Positions 9,501-21,375 are shown, counted from the first letter of the stretch. The stretch: DNA of 64,000 bases from Bryobacteraceae bacterium CoA2 C42 (GCA_019931245.1 JAINDL010000057.1:1-64000), one strand, 5' to 3'. Notes: generated by a model not told the origin, from the letters alone. Numbers and translations: made by a program.

Positions 9501-9739
9501 GCAACTCGGGGCGGAACGTCATCCCCGGGCCGGGGCTGTTTTCCCTAAGCGTCGGCCTCGGGCGCTCCTTCCGCCTCAGCGAACGGCGCCGCCTCGAACT
9601 ACGGGCCGAATCGAACAACCTGACCAACCATCCGGTGATCACCAACGTCGCCACCACCGTCAACGCCTCCAACTACGGGCTGCCCCTCGCCATCGGCGAC
9701 ATGCGCACCGTCCGCGTGCAGATCCGCTTCCGCTTCTAG
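6572..9739 (+). CDS. TonB-dependent receptor, Oar-like, with N-terminal carboxypeptidase-regulatory-like domain
   Basis: 1055 aa; VRASGRPVPGAIVTANQGQTRLETSTDEQGRYELPL, then beta-barrel motifs (FFSLTYNLTLGRNPFNGAATVPTAAERSGDFS, RPNLSLNLGLRYELFAP). Confidence 0.9.
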   Translation: MGRLLLFALLFDVAAARAQSTGTVRASGRPVPGAIVTANQGQTRLETSTDEQGRYELPLTPGEWTLNVQMFGFVTATAARKVPESSPAQWSLQLRTQTQGPGPATGFALPELPAADALPSPDPADNNEAFLLNGSLSRGLASARADGPPDAGFPSASPLEMRSLNAGGPEDAGLGARGPGGGSGGGFGGPGGGRGGRGPGGARGGFGDRLGPGGRAALRQRLEQMRNATVGNRRRRGDQGVRGALSYEGRSADWNARPYSLTGLVYPRPDQSLSRFNGVLGGPLKIPKLILGDSTFFSLTYNLTLGRNPFNGAATVPTAAERSGDFSASRVNVPVAIYDPAGALPFAANRIPASRFDPAARGLLSLIPHPNSLAGIQNYQFITGVAQNSQQLSGRLNRAVNRKDRLALQLGWQLRDGQNAQLYGFLDQTRGHGYSADLSWNRNLTPRLLQSLRYRLTRNLTENTPYFAFTRDIAGELGIRGASRDPINWGPPTLNFTNFGRLADGVPLFRRDLSNNLNWGLTWVRGNHSLVSGFDFTRLRNNQRTDTNGRGTFTFSGLATSRLDAGQPAAATGYDLADFLLGFPQSSSLRFGSPANYFRGSSYAAFVQDEWKARPNLSLNLGLRYELFAPLYERYDRLANLDLAPGLTAVAPVTPGQPGPYSGPFSRALVDRDGNNFGPRLGLAWKPANGGRLTIRAGYGWYYNGSVYQNFATRLASQPPFAQTGTVQATATRRLTLADGFAQTPAQNITNTFAVDRSYRIGYAQTWSLSVQRDLFRSYVFEVGYLATKGTRLDMQRAPNRAAPGSQLDAEARRRIGNAVGFTLDTAEANSIFHSAQLRLTRRFTRGLSGAALYTWGKSIDNASSIGGGGGTVAQDDQNLANERGLSSFDIRHNFEGRFVFAPQRRSRWGRDWSFTGALLWRTGHPLTARVLGNQSDTAGTGVIGAGRAEATGLPVTAGDGLFNLAAFTLPPPGRYGNSGRNVIPGPGLFSLSVGLGRSFRLSERRRLELRAESNNLTNHPVITNVATTVNASNYGLPLAIGDMRTVRVQIRFRF

Positions 9740-9741
9740 CC

Positions 9742-11670
9742 ATGCGCCCCCTGCTTCTGCTCTCCGTCGCTGCTCTCCTGGCCCAATCCCCCACGCGGGA
9801 CCCCGGACTGGCCAGCTTCTCCACCTCCTCGAACCTCGTCCTCGTCAACCTCGCCGCCCAGGGCCGCGGGAGCCTCAAACGCGGGGATTTCCGGATCTTC
9901 GAAGACGGCAAACCGCAGCAGATCGCCGTCTTCGAGTACCAGAAGCTGGATTCCACCCCCTTGCCCCCGGTGCCCATCCCGCCCTTGGCTCCGCTCCCCG
10001 CGCCGGCCGCCGCGCCCCCGGCGCCCGCGTATAAGGACCGCCGCCTGCTCGTTCTCTTCTTCGACTTCTCCTCGCTGGGCATCGCCGAGCAGGTCCGCAG
10101 CCAGCAGGCGGCCGCCCGCTTCCTGGCCACGCAGATGACCGCCGCCGACCTCGTGGCCGTCTATACATTTTCCAACCGCCTCAAGAAGCTCGTCGAATTC
10201 ACCGCCGACCGCGCCGCCCTGCTCGCCGCCATCCAATCCTTCGGCGCTGTCGACTCCCTGGACCTCGCCGTCGCCGACGCCGATGCCGCCGACCCCGACT
10301 CCTTCTCGCTCGACGAAGCCGAATTCGCCATCTTCAATACCGACCGCAAACTGGCCGCCCTCGAAGACCTCGCCAAGGAGCTGCGCGCCATCCCCGAGAA
10401 AAAGGCCGTTCTCTACTTCTCGAGCGGCGTCTCGAAGACCGGCGTTGAAAACCAGTCGCAGCTGGATGCCACCACCAACGCCGCCGTCCGCGCGGGGCTC
10501 AGCTTCTATCCCATCGACGCTCGCGGCCTGATGGCATCCGCCCCGGCCGGAGACGCTTCGGCGGCGTCCCCGCGCGGCGCCGGCGTCTTCTCCGGGCAGA
10601 CGCAGCGGCAGCGCCGCGAGAAAGAAATGGGCTCGCAGGAGACGCTCTTCTCGCTGGCCAACGACACCGGTGGACGGGCGCTGCTCGACTCGAACGACTT
10701 ATCTGCCGGTATCCGGCAGGCGCAGAAGGACCTCGATAGCTATTACATTCTCGGCTACTACTCGACCAACGACGCCAAAGACGGCCGCTTCCGCAAGATC
10801 CGCGTCGAGGGCCCGCCGAAGATGAAGCTGGCCTACCGGCCCGGCTACTACGCCGAAAAGGTCTGGGCCAAGCTGAACGAAGACGAGCGCGAAAAGCAGC
10901 TCGCCGAAGCGCTGCAACTGGGCAATCCCGTTACCGACCTGCCGCTGGCCGTGCAACTGCTCTACTTCCGCACGGCGCCCAAATCCTATTTCGTCTCGCT
11001 GGCCGTCAAAATCCCCGGCTCAAGCCTCACACCCGATACCGGACTCGATTTCACCGGCAGCGTGAAGGATGCGCGGGGCCGGACCGTCTCGACGCTCCGC
11101 GACACGCTCCGGCTGAAGGCCGAACTCGGCAGCCGAAGCCTGCTCTACGATGCCGGCTTCTCGCTGCCTCCGGGTGAGTACCGCGTGAAGGTGCTGGCCC
11201 GGGAGAACACCCGCGGCACCATGGGCACGTTTGAAACCCGTCTGCAGGTGCCGGATCTCGAGGCCGGCCCGGAGGCGCCGGTTTCGAGTCTCGTGCTCGC
11301 CACTCAGCGCGCCCCGCTTACCGCCCCGTCCCGGGAACGCAAGCTGCAGCAGCTTCACCCTCTCGTGTCCGGCGGGCAGAAGCTGCTGCCGGCGGTGACC
11401 AACGTCTTCCGGCGCGGGCAAACGCTGCGTGTATTCGCCGAGGTCTACACCCCCTCCCTTGCCACCCTGTCCATCTACCGGGGCCGGCAGCGTGTCTTTG
11501 AGGCGCCAGCCAAACAAAGCCCAAAGCAGATCGAGTTCGCCGTGCCGCTCGCCTCCCTGCCGCCCGGCGAGTATACGGCTCAGCTGACCGTCATCAACCC
11601 GGCCAGCCAGCGCTTTGCCTTCTCCCGCCAGGGCTTCGTGGTGCTAGCGGGGGGAACCGCGGCCCAATAG
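9742..11670 (+). CDS. VWFA-related acidobacterial domain protein
   Basis: 642 aa; FRIFEDGKPQQIAVFEYQ, LLVLFFDFSSLG..., SYYILGYYSTNDAKDGRFRKIRV typical of this family. Confidence 0.88.
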   Translation: MRPLLLLSVAALLAQSPTRDPGLASFSTSSNLVLVNLAAQGRGSLKRGDFRIFEDGKPQQIAVFEYQKLDSTPLPPVPIPPLAPLPAPAAAPPAPAYKDRRLLVLFFDFSSLGIAEQVRSQQAAARFLATQMTAADLVAVYTFSNRLKKLVEFTADRAALLAAIQSFGAVDSLDLAVADADAADPDSFSLDEAEFAIFNTDRKLAALEDLAKELRAIPEKKAVLYFSSGVSKTGVENQSQLDATTNAAVRAGLSFYPIDARGLMASAPAGDASAASPRGAGVFSGQTQRQRREKEMGSQETLFSLANDTGGRALLDSNDLSAGIRQAQKDLDSYYILGYYSTNDAKDGRFRKIRVEGPPKMKLAYRPGYYAEKVWAKLNEDEREKQLAEALQLGNPVTDLPLAVQLLYFRTAPKSYFVSLAVKIPGSSLTPDTGLDFTGSVKDARGRTVSTLRDTLRLKAELGSRSLLYDAGFSLPPGEYRVKVLARENTRGTMGTFETRLQVPDLEAGPEAPVSSLVLATQRAPLTAPSRERKLQQLHPLVSGGQKLLPAVTNVFRRGQTLRVFAEVYTPSLATLSIYRGRQRVFEAPAKQSPKQIEFAVPLASLPPGEYTAQLTVINPASQRFAFSRQGFVVLAGGTAAQ

Positions 11671-11695
11671 AACCGGGCAACGCGGCCGGTTCTGG

Positions 11696-11701
11696 TATAA
11701 T
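11696..11701 (+). promoter_or_regulatory. Extended -10 promoter element TGGTATAAT upstream of the lysozyme-like gene
   Basis: Perfect TATAAT preceded by TG at 11693-11694. Confidence 0.6.
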
Positions 11702-11707
11702 AAAGTA

Positions 11708-11803
11708 ATGCGATAAACCTCTAGCGGAAACGATTGCTCGCTTTCCGTCATCCACACTTTGGATCGTAAGACCGATATCTAACTTAGAGGCGACTTCCTA
11801 TTG
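11708..11803 (+). ncRNA. Candidate structured 5' UTR (cis-regulatory RNA)
   Basis: CCTCTA 11718-11723 pairs with TAGAGG 11785-11790 (the SD); hairpins CGGAAACGA-TTGC-TCGcTTTCCG 11725-11747 and ATCCA-CACTT-TGGAT 11750-11764. Confidence 0.45.
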
Positions 11804-12277
11804 AAACGATGGATTACCAAGGGACTCGTGTTGTTTGCCGTCTCCCTGCCACCCGCTATGAACGCTCCCGCCGAGGATCTGCGTTCCGGGGTGTACGCCG
11901 AAGATAGCCGGATGCAGCGCATCCGCAGCTTTTTTCGCAAACGGAAGTGCCCCGCGCAACGCTACGCCGCCGAATTCCTCCATGCGTCTGACCGCTATCG
12001 GCTCGATTGGCGTCTGCTCCCGTCTCTCGCTCTGATTGAAAGTAGCGGCGGCAAAGCTTTCACCAATAACAACATATTTGGGTGGGATTCCTGCCGGCAG
12101 CGGTTTTCCTCCGTACAGGCAGGGATCCACGCGGTCGCCGAGCGGCTCGCCAACTCACCGCTTTATCAGGGCAAGTCGATCGACGACAAACTCAAGGTCT
12201 ATAATTCCAGACCGCACTATCGCGTGGCCGTCAAGCGGGTCATGCAACAACTCGAGTTCGAAACTGCCGGATTCTAA
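11801..12277 (+). CDS. Exported lysozyme-like/glucosaminidase-type peptidoglycan hydrolase
   Basis: 158 aa, TTG start; YRLDWRLLPSLALIESSGGKAFTNNNIFGWDSC...SVQAGIHAVAERLANSPLYQGKSIDDKLKVYN. Confidence 0.75.
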   Translation: MKRWITKGLVLFAVSLPPAMNAPAEDLRSGVYAEDSRMQRIRSFFRKRKCPAQRYAAEFLHASDRYRLDWRLLPSLALIESSGGKAFTNNNIFGWDSCRQRFSSVQAGIHAVAERLANSPLYQGKSIDDKLKVYNSRPHYRVAVKRVMQQLEFETAGF

Positions 12278-12420
12278 CCCGCCAGCCGAACCCCGAAATA
12301 GAGCCCGGCGAACAGCAGCACACTTGCCGCCGCCACCGCGACCCAAACCATAGTTCGCTCGGACGCCGAACTTGCCGTTTTGGCGTCATTTTTCATCGTT
12401 TCGTCGAGGCTGTCAAACAT
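12274..12420 (-). CDS. Small single-pass membrane protein (48 aa), below the ORF-track cutoff
   Basis: MFDSLDETMKNDAKTASSASERTMVWVAVAAASVLLFAGLYFGVRLAG*; GGAGG 7 nt upstream of ATG. Confidence 0.7.
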   Translation of the reverse strand: MFDSLDETMKNDAKTASSASERTMVWVAVAAASVLLFAGLYFGVRLAG

Positions 12421-12574
12421 GGGAGACCTCCAATTTCCTTTGCCCAAAGAAGAATTAGGCCAAACGAAAGTACGGGCGCCGGAACGGTCTTCCTAGCCGA
12501 ATCTTACACCCAAATCGCTCCCGCGCAAATTGTTTTTCTCGCGCTGACGTTGTTTTTTCGCTGACGCTGCCGCG

Positions 12575-13105
12575 TTATTCGGCGGGCCGTTCGAGCCGGG
12601 CCTGAATCTGTTCGAGCAGGGCAATCTGCCGCTCCTGCATCTGCACCAGCGTGGCCCACTGCCGGTCCCGCAGTTCGTCGATCTTGGTATGGAGGCCCAT
12701 CACCTCCATTTCCGCCTTCAGGTTGATCTGGTAGTCGTACTGCGCGTCCAGCCGGTCGTGGGCGGCCTGCCGGTTTTGGCTCATCATGATTACGGGGGCC
12801 TGAATCGCCGCCACGCAGCTCAGCACGAGATTGAGCAGGATGAAGGGATAGGGGTCGAACGCGCCCGTTCGTCCCAGGTTGGCGCTAATCCAGATCGCCA
12901 TGGCTCCCAGAAATAGCCCCAGAAACGACCAGCTGCCGCCAAAGGCAGCCACCCGGTCCGCCAACCGCTGACCGAACGTCAACTTGCCGCTCAACTCCTC
13001 GTTGATGTTCCGGGCAATCGTGCTCTGGCGGAGCAGGGCAGCCACGACCATCCGTTCCTGTTCATCCAGCAGGTGGATCTGCTCGATCAGTTCGTTCGTG
13101 TTCAT
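12575..13105 (-). CDS. DUF1003 domain membrane protein
   Basis: 176 aa; FGQRLADRVAAFGGSWSFLGLFLGAMAIWISAN...DPYPFILLNLVLSCVAAIQAPVIMMSQNRQ. Confidence 0.92.
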   Translation of the reverse strand: MNTNELIEQIHLLDEQERMVVAALLRQSTIARNINEELSGKLTFGQRLADRVAAFGGSWSFLGLFLGAMAIWISANLGRTGAFDPYPFILLNLVLSCVAAIQAPVIMMSQNRQAAHDRLDAQYDYQINLKAEMEVMGLHTKIDELRDRQWATLVQMQERQIALLEQIQARLERPAE

Positions 13106-13171
13106 AACAACATATTCCCCCGAATCGGCCCTGGCCGATACGGGGGAATCGTTAACAACAGATCACCGGAT

Positions 13172-15644
<2,473 letters not shown>

Positions 15645-15652
<8 letters not shown>

Positions 15653-16325
15653 GCGCTAATTCTCCATTCTGCAGATACAACACCCGGTCGCAGGACCGGG
15701 CAAAACTCGGGTTGTGGGTGACATAGATCGATGTCAGGCCATGCCCACGGTGCAGGTCAGCCAACAAACTGCTGATGACCTCGCCCGTCCGCTCATCCAG
15801 ATTCCCCGTGGGCTCATCGGCCAACAAATATTTCGGGCGGCCCACCAGGGCCCGCGCCAGTACTACCCGCTGCTGCTCGCCGCCGGATAACTCCCCGGTC
15901 CGATGGTGCGCCCGGGCGCCCAGGCCCACTTCGTCGAGACGAGCGCGCGCCGCCGGCGCGGCGTCCTCTCGAGCCAATCCCCGGATCAGAAGAGGCATCA
16001 TCACGTTCTCTTCGGCTGTAAACTCCGGCAGCAGGTAGTGAATTTGCCAAACGAACCCAACTTCGCGATTCCGGAACTCGGCCAGTTCGGCCTCACTCAA
16101 ACCCTGCAGCTCGCGGTCGCCACAGTAAATTTGTCCGGCCGTCGGACGATCCAGACCGCCCAGACAGTGCAGCAGAGTCGACTTGCCGGCGCCGCTCGCG
16201 CCCATCAAAGCCACCCGCTCTCCTTGCTCGACCTCAAGGTCGAGATTCGCAAACACAGTGAGCGGCAACGAACCCGACTGGTACGTCTTCTTCAGTCCGA
16301 CCGTGCGTATGACTACTCCTGCCAC
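15645..16325 (-). CDS. ABC transporter ATP-binding protein (LolD/MacB-type)
   Basis: 226 aa; Walker [10 protein letters not shown], signature [15 protein letters not shown], Walker [13 protein letters not shown]. Confidence 0.95.
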
Positions 16326-16360
16326 CGTTCCTTCAGGCTATCACCAATTGCCGCCCCGCA

Positions 16361-17098
16361 TCAGAAGGGCGTTCCGGCCAGCGTCAGCCAGGCGTGCGCG
16401 TAGCGCCGCCCGAACTCCCGGAGCGAAGGTGCGTCAAAGTGCACCCCATCGGCTTTGGCGCGCAATCCTCCCGCGCTGACGAACGCCGTCCGGGGGAAGC
16501 GCACCGGCAGCAGGGCCAGTTGCTCGCTCACGGCGGAGTATTTGGGGTTGAAACGGCCCAGTTCGCCGACCACCACCGGGACATCGCCCACCGCCTCACG
16601 GAGCGCCTTCATCACGACCATCCACCGTTCGGCGTAGGTGCTGTCGAGACCCGGTTGCGAGTCGGCCTCGCCCTGGTGCCAGAGAATGCCGCGCAGCCGG
16701 CCGCCGGCGGCCTTGGTCCGGTCGACGGCGTTGGTGAACAGCTTGCCGCCCGGGGACCACTCTTCGAGGCTCGAACCGCCCATCGCGGCCGGAATCAGGC
16801 CCACCTCCCGCAGTTCGCCATGCTTCTGCACCGTCGCCGCGAACGTTCGGCCCAGCCCCACGCCGGCAATGGCCGGTTTGTCGAAGTGCAGCGGGTCCAG
16901 CGCCGGGGCCCACGTGCGCTCTTTTGTGAAAACGGAGATGCCGGCCAGCGGCTGCTTGTCGGCCGCTTCCACCTCGCCGCGGCCCGCCATGTTGGACTGC
17001 CCGGCCAGCAGGAATACATCCCGGCCGCTTTGGGCGAAGACGGGGCCGGCAAATAACGAAACGAACCCAAACCGGGTCAGGCGTATCGAGCTTGTCAT
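16361..17098 (-). CDS. SGNH-type sialate O-acetylesterase family protein
   Basis: 245 aa; DVFLLAGQSNMAGRGE, ILWHQGEADS. Confidence 0.9.
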   Translation of the reverse strand: MTSSIRLTRFGFVSLFAGPVFAQSGRDVFLLAGQSNMAGRGEVEAADKQPLAGISVFTKERTWAPALDPLHFDKPAIAGVGLGRTFAATVQKHGELREVGLIPAAMGGSSLEEWSPGGKLFTNAVDRTKAAGGRLRGILWHQGEADSQPGLDSTYAERWMVVMKALREAVGDVPVVVGELGRFNPKYSAVSEQLALLPVRFPRTAFVSAGGLRAKADGVHFDAPSLREFGRRYAHAWLTLAGTPF

Positions 17099-18396
17099 AC
17101 GCTGAGCTTCCAGGGGCCGCGCTCTTCGCGCTTGAGCAGTTTTCGCGCCTCGGGCTGCAGGACGGTCTGCCGGGCGTCGTCCCAGTCGACCTTCAGCTTG
17201 GAGCGGAGGGCAACGTTGGCGAGCAGGCAGGTCGCCGTCGATTTGTGGCAGATCTCGATATCGGAGGCGGTCTTCTCGCGCGACTTCACGCAGGCCAGGA
17301 AGTTGGCCCAGTGCGCCAGGCTCGCGTTGTTCGAACTCTTGACTTCGACCACTTCACCCGGGCCCTCCGGATGGATGCGGTAGAGCGAGCGGTCGACAAA
17401 CAGCGACGCTTTGGTGCCGTGGAACAGCGTTCCGTAGCTCTGCTTGAACATCGAGTTGCCGTTGAACATCCGGTTCTCGTAGTGGGCCAGGAAGCCGGGG
17501 AACTCGTAGACGGCCGTGAGGGTGTCGGGCGTTTCGCGGTTGTCCTTGATCTGAAATTTGTCGCCGAGGGCGACGACGGATTTGGGCATCGGCTCGCCCA
17601 TGCCCATGCGGGCGATGTCGAGCACGTGGACGCCCCAGTCGGTCATCATGCCGCCGGCGTAGTCCCAGAACCAGCGGAAGTGCGAGAAGGCTTTGGGGTC
17701 GACGCCGAAGCGGTTGGCGTTGAAGGGGCGCTTGGGCGCGGGGCCGAGCCACATGTCCCAGTCGAGTTCGCTCGGCGGGGCGCCGTCGGGGGGATTGCCG
17801 ATGCCTTCGGGTTTCGCGTTGCCGTAGTTCCAGGTTTTGACAACCGTGACCTCGCCGATGTCGCCGCGCTTGACGATATTGCAGGCTTCGATGAAGTGGG
17901 CGCCGCTGCGCTGCATGGTGCCGCCCTGCACGACACGCTTGTATTTGCGCGCGGCCTGGACCATCTTCTGGCCCTCTTCAATCGTGACGCTCGAAGGCTT
18001 TTCGACGTAGACATCTTTGCCGGCCTTGCAGGCTTCGATGGTCATGTAGGCGTGCCAGTGGTCGGGCGTCGAGATGCAGACGATGTCGACGCTCTTGTCG
18101 GCGAGGATCTCGCGGAAGTCGCGGATTTTGCGCGCCGCCCCGCCGGGTTGCTTCGAGGACTGTTCGGCGGCGAGATCGAGGTTGGGGGTGTAGACGTCAC
18201 AGACGGCGCTGACGTGCAGATTGTCCTGGCGCATGGCCGAGTTCAGGTTGCCGCGGCCCATGCGGCCCATGCCGATAAAGGCGGCATTCAGTTTGTCGTT
18301 GGCGCCGCGCACCTGGCCGGTGAAGAGGTTGGTGGTGTAGGCGAGGCTGGCGGCCTGCAGCACCGTTCGACGGGTGGAATCCTGGGACATCAGCAA
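17095..18396 (-). CDS. Gfo/Idh/MocA family oxidoreductase
   Basis: 433 aa; NAAFIGMGRMGRGNLNSA, DIVCISTPDHWHAYMTIEACKAGKDVYVEKPSSVTIEEGQKMV. Confidence 0.95.
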   Translation of the reverse strand: MLMSQDSTRRTVLQAASLAYTTNLFTGQVRGANDKLNAAFIGMGRMGRGNLNSAMRQDNLHVSAVCDVYTPNLDLAAEQSSKQPGGAARKIRDFREILADKSVDIVCISTPDHWHAYMTIEACKAGKDVYVEKPSSVTIEEGQKMVQAARKYKRVVQGGTMQRSGAHFIEACNIVKRGDIGEVTVVKTWNYGNAKPEGIGNPPDGAPPSELDWDMWLGPAPKRPFNANRFGVDPKAFSHFRWFWDYAGGMMTDWGVHVLDIARMGMGEPMPKSVVALGDKFQIKDNRETPDTLTAVYEFPGFLAHYENRMFNGNSMFKQSYGTLFHGTKASLFVDRSLYRIHPEGPGEVVEVKSSNNASLAHWANFLACVKSREKTASDIEICHKSTATCLLANVALRSKLKVDWDDARQTVLQPEARKLLKREERGPWKLSV

Positions 18397-18514
18397 AGGC
18401 TACCACGAGTTTCGGCCGGACTTGAAGCCATCGGCGGCGCCGCGCGTTTCCGCTGCACGCGCGGCCTGTGCGCGGTGGGTGATCCGGGCGCAGCCGGCGG
18501 GCTGCCCCCGGATA

Positions 18515-19207
18515 TCAACCAAACTCGAACCCGCAGATCGCGCGGGCGGGGACGTCGGGAACGAAAGGGCCGCGGCGCATGCGGACCAGTTCGCGCCGGC
18601 GCTCGAAGCCGTAGCGTTCGGCCAGCGTCAGGGCTTCGGCGTCGGAGGGAAACAGGTCCCAGCAGATGGCCTCGCCGCCGCGGCGGGAGATCGTCAACTG
18701 TAGCGCCGTCTCCAGCCCCGGCCCCACCCACGGGCCGAAGTACCAGGCGAGGCGGCCCGGGCGGCCCACGCAGGGGCCGGCGCCGGCCAGCGCGGCCAGC
18801 AGTCGGGCATCGTAGGCAACCGCGGCCCGGGGCCGCTCCCAACGCTCGATCGGCTGTTCGTCCACGAAGTTCAGCTTGCGGTAGAGCGGGGCGCCCATGG
18901 CCGTGGCGTCGAGCCGGAAGCAGGTCGCCTCCATCCCGAGGGCCTCTTCGAGGAGCCGGGTGGCATAGCCGCGGCCGCGGTAGGCGGGGGCGGTCAACAC
19001 CATGCCGATCCAGACGACGCCGTTCGAGTAGCGGACAGCCGTTGTGGTCGCGGCCAGTTCGCCATCGGCGAAGATGCCCCAGCAAGTGTCGGGGGCAAGC
19101 GAGAGGGTTCGAGCCCAGTCGGCCGCCGTCTGGTTCCAGTGGGCGGCTTCGACGAGGCGCATGGCGGCGGGGATGTCGGAGGCCTGCAGGAGGCGCAGTT
19201 CACTCAT
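18515..19207 (-). CDS. GNAT family N-acetyltransferase
   Basis: 230 aa; GVVWIGMVLTAPAYRGRGYATRLLEEAL. Confidence 0.88.
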   Translation of the reverse strand: MSELRLLQASDIPAAMRLVEAAHWNQTAADWARTLSLAPDTCWGIFADGELAATTTAVRYSNGVVWIGMVLTAPAYRGRGYATRLLEEALGMEATCFRLDATAMGAPLYRKLNFVDEQPIERWERPRAAVAYDARLLAALAGAGPCVGRPGRLAWYFGPWVGPGLETALQLTISRRGGEAICWDLFPSDAEALTLAERYGFERRRELVRMRRGPFVPDVPARAICGFEFG

Positions 19208-19260
19208 AACCGATCTCCAGCGTACCCCGGTGTGCTACCGTTTTTCTTTCCCTTTCTTCC

Positions 19261-21375
19261 ATGACCCGCCGAACCTGTCTGGCTGTAACGGGCGCCGCTG
19301 TACTGCCGGCGCAGGAGCTTCCCTATCCGGGCGTTGTCTATCGCAACTATGCCCGCTGCCTGCCCGAGTATCTGAAGGGCCTGGCGACGGCGGCCTACAC
19401 CCGCCGCCTGGCCGCTATCCGGCAGTTGACCACCCCGGCCGCCATCGCCGCACGACAGCGCTGGGCGCGGGAGACGTTCTGGTCCCTGATCGGCGGCGAA
19501 CTGCCGAAGACGCCGCTCGCGGCGCGGTCGACCGGGGTGATCAAGCGCCCGGGTTACCGGATTGAGAAGGTGATTTATGACTCGCGGCCCGGCTTTCCGG
19601 TGACGGCCAATCTCTACGTCCCCGAGCCCGGCCCCGGGCCCTTTCCCGGGGTCCTGTTGCAGATGGGGCACAGCCCGCTCGGCAAGGCCTACGCCACCTA
19701 TCAGCGGTGCGCGCAGGGCCTGGTGCAGTTGGGCTTTGTGGTGCTGGCGTTTGATCCGCAGGGGCAGGGCGAACGGATCTACTACCCCGATGCCTCCGGC
19801 CGGCGCTCCCGGCTGCCGAGCGCCGACGACGAACATTCAACGGCCGGCTGGCAGATGCTGCTCACCGGCGATACCGCCACGCGCCTGCAGACCTGGGACG
19901 CGGTCCGCTCCCTCGACTACCTGCTCTCACTGCCCTATGTCGATCCGCGCCGCGTGGCCACCACCGGGCAATCGGGCGGCGCCACCGACTCGATGTTCCT
20001 GCTCGCCGTGGATGACCGGCTGAGTTGCGCCGCGCTGACGAGCGCCAACTCCGAGAACTTCGCCTGCAAAGAGTTCTCGGCGCCCGGCTCAACCGACGAC
20101 GCCGAGCAGAACCTGCTTAACGCTGCGCCGGCCGGCTTCGACCGCTGGGATACGCTCTACCCGTTCGCGCCCAAGCCTCTGCTGCTGACCGTGAGCGACA
20201 AGGATTTTCTTGGCACTTACAGCCCGCAGTACCTGCGGAGCGGCTGGGAGGAGTTCGGGCACCTGAAAAAGCTCTATAGCACTTTGGGACGAGCGGACCG
20301 GCTGGCGTGGGGCGGCACGGCGTTGCCGCATTCGCTCGAACTGGATACGCGCCTGCAGGTTTACAACTGGTTTCTCCGCTGGATGCAGCCCGGCTCCCGG
20401 CCCGTCACCGAAGAGCCGCCCACGCGGGTAGAGGCGCCCGAGACGCTCGAGTGCACCGCGGGCGGCGGGGTGATCGCCTCGCTTGGCTCCGAGACTCCGT
20501 TTACGCTGCAGCGCCGGAGTCGCCCCCCGCGGCGGCCGCGCCCGCTGGCTGAACTGCTGCAGATGGACGCTCCGGCGGCGGGTCCGTTTGCAATTCTGAA
20601 GACTTTTCCGGGCCGCGGCGTGACGATCGAGGCGGTGGAGGTGGCTTCGGCGCCGGCGGTGCATGTCCCGGCGTGGCTGTTTACGCCGCGGCCGCCGGTG
20701 GGTGGAGGGCTGGACCCGGTGATCGTACTGCTGCAGAACGGGGGACGGCGCACGGGCTGGCATGAGGATGAGCTGCACCAGACGCTGGCGCGGCGTGGCT
20801 TCGCCGTCCTCGTGCCGGACCTGCGCGGGGTGGGCGATCTGCTGCCGGAGATGGGGCCGGGCAATCCGCGCTACGTGCGCTGGCATAACGAGGAGGAGGC
20901 TTATGCATGGGCATCCCTGATGCTGGGGCGCAGCCTGCTGGGCCAGCGGGTGAGTGATCTGCTGGCGGTGGTGCGTGGATTGCAGCTCCACCCGGCGCAC
21001 CGGGACCGACCGGTAGTGGTGGCGGCGCAGGGGCAGTTTGCGGTGGCGGCGCTGTGCGCGGCGGCGCTCAGCCCGCGGATCGGGCGACTCTATCTGGCGG
21101 GCGGCGTGGTGAGCCTGGCGAGCGTGGCCGCGACCGAGAGCTACCGGCCCGCTCCCGCCGACATTGTCCCTGGCTGGCTGACGGCGACGGACCTGCCGGA
21201 GATTGCGGCGGGATTGGGCGATCGTCCGGTGACGCTGGCCGGCACGGTGGACGGGGCGGGACGCCGGATGGCGCCGGAGGCGGTGCGTGCGGCGTATGGG
21301 GCAGGCCGCCGGATCAGCGTGCTGCCGGAGGCGGCCTGGACGGAGGAGGCGCTGGCGGGGTTTGCGCGCGGGTAG
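19261..21375 (+). CDS. Alpha/beta hydrolase (acetyl xylan esterase/dienelactone hydrolase-like)
   Basis: 704 aa; LVQLGFVVLAFDPQGQGER, VATTGQSGGATDSMFLLAVDDRLSC. Confidence 0.85.
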   Translation: MTRRTCLAVTGAAVLPAQELPYPGVVYRNYARCLPEYLKGLATAAYTRRLAAIRQLTTPAAIAARQRWARETFWSLIGGELPKTPLAARSTGVIKRPGYRIEKVIYDSRPGFPVTANLYVPEPGPGPFPGVLLQMGHSPLGKAYATYQRCAQGLVQLGFVVLAFDPQGQGERIYYPDASGRRSRLPSADDEHSTAGWQMLLTGDTATRLQTWDAVRSLDYLLSLPYVDPRRVATTGQSGGATDSMFLLAVDDRLSCAALTSANSENFACKEFSAPGSTDDAEQNLLNAAPAGFDRWDTLYPFAPKPLLLTVSDKDFLGTYSPQYLRSGWEEFGHLKKLYSTLGRADRLAWGGTALPHSLELDTRLQVYNWFLRWMQPGSRPVTEEPPTRVEAPETLECTAGGGVIASLGSETPFTLQRRSRPPRRPRPLAELLQMDAPAAGPFAILKTFPGRGVTIEAVEVASAPAVHVPAWLFTPRPPVGGGLDPVIVLLQNGGRRTGWHEDELHQTLARRGFAVLVPDLRGVGDLLPEMGPGNPRYVRWHNEEEAYAWASLMLGRSLLGQRVSDLLAVVRGLQLHPAHRDRPVVVAAQGQFAVAALCAAALSPRIGRLYLAGGVVSLASVAATESYRPAPADIVPGWLTATDLPEIAAGLGDRPVTLAGTVDGAGRRMAPEAVRAAYGAGRRISVLPEAAWTEEALAGFARG

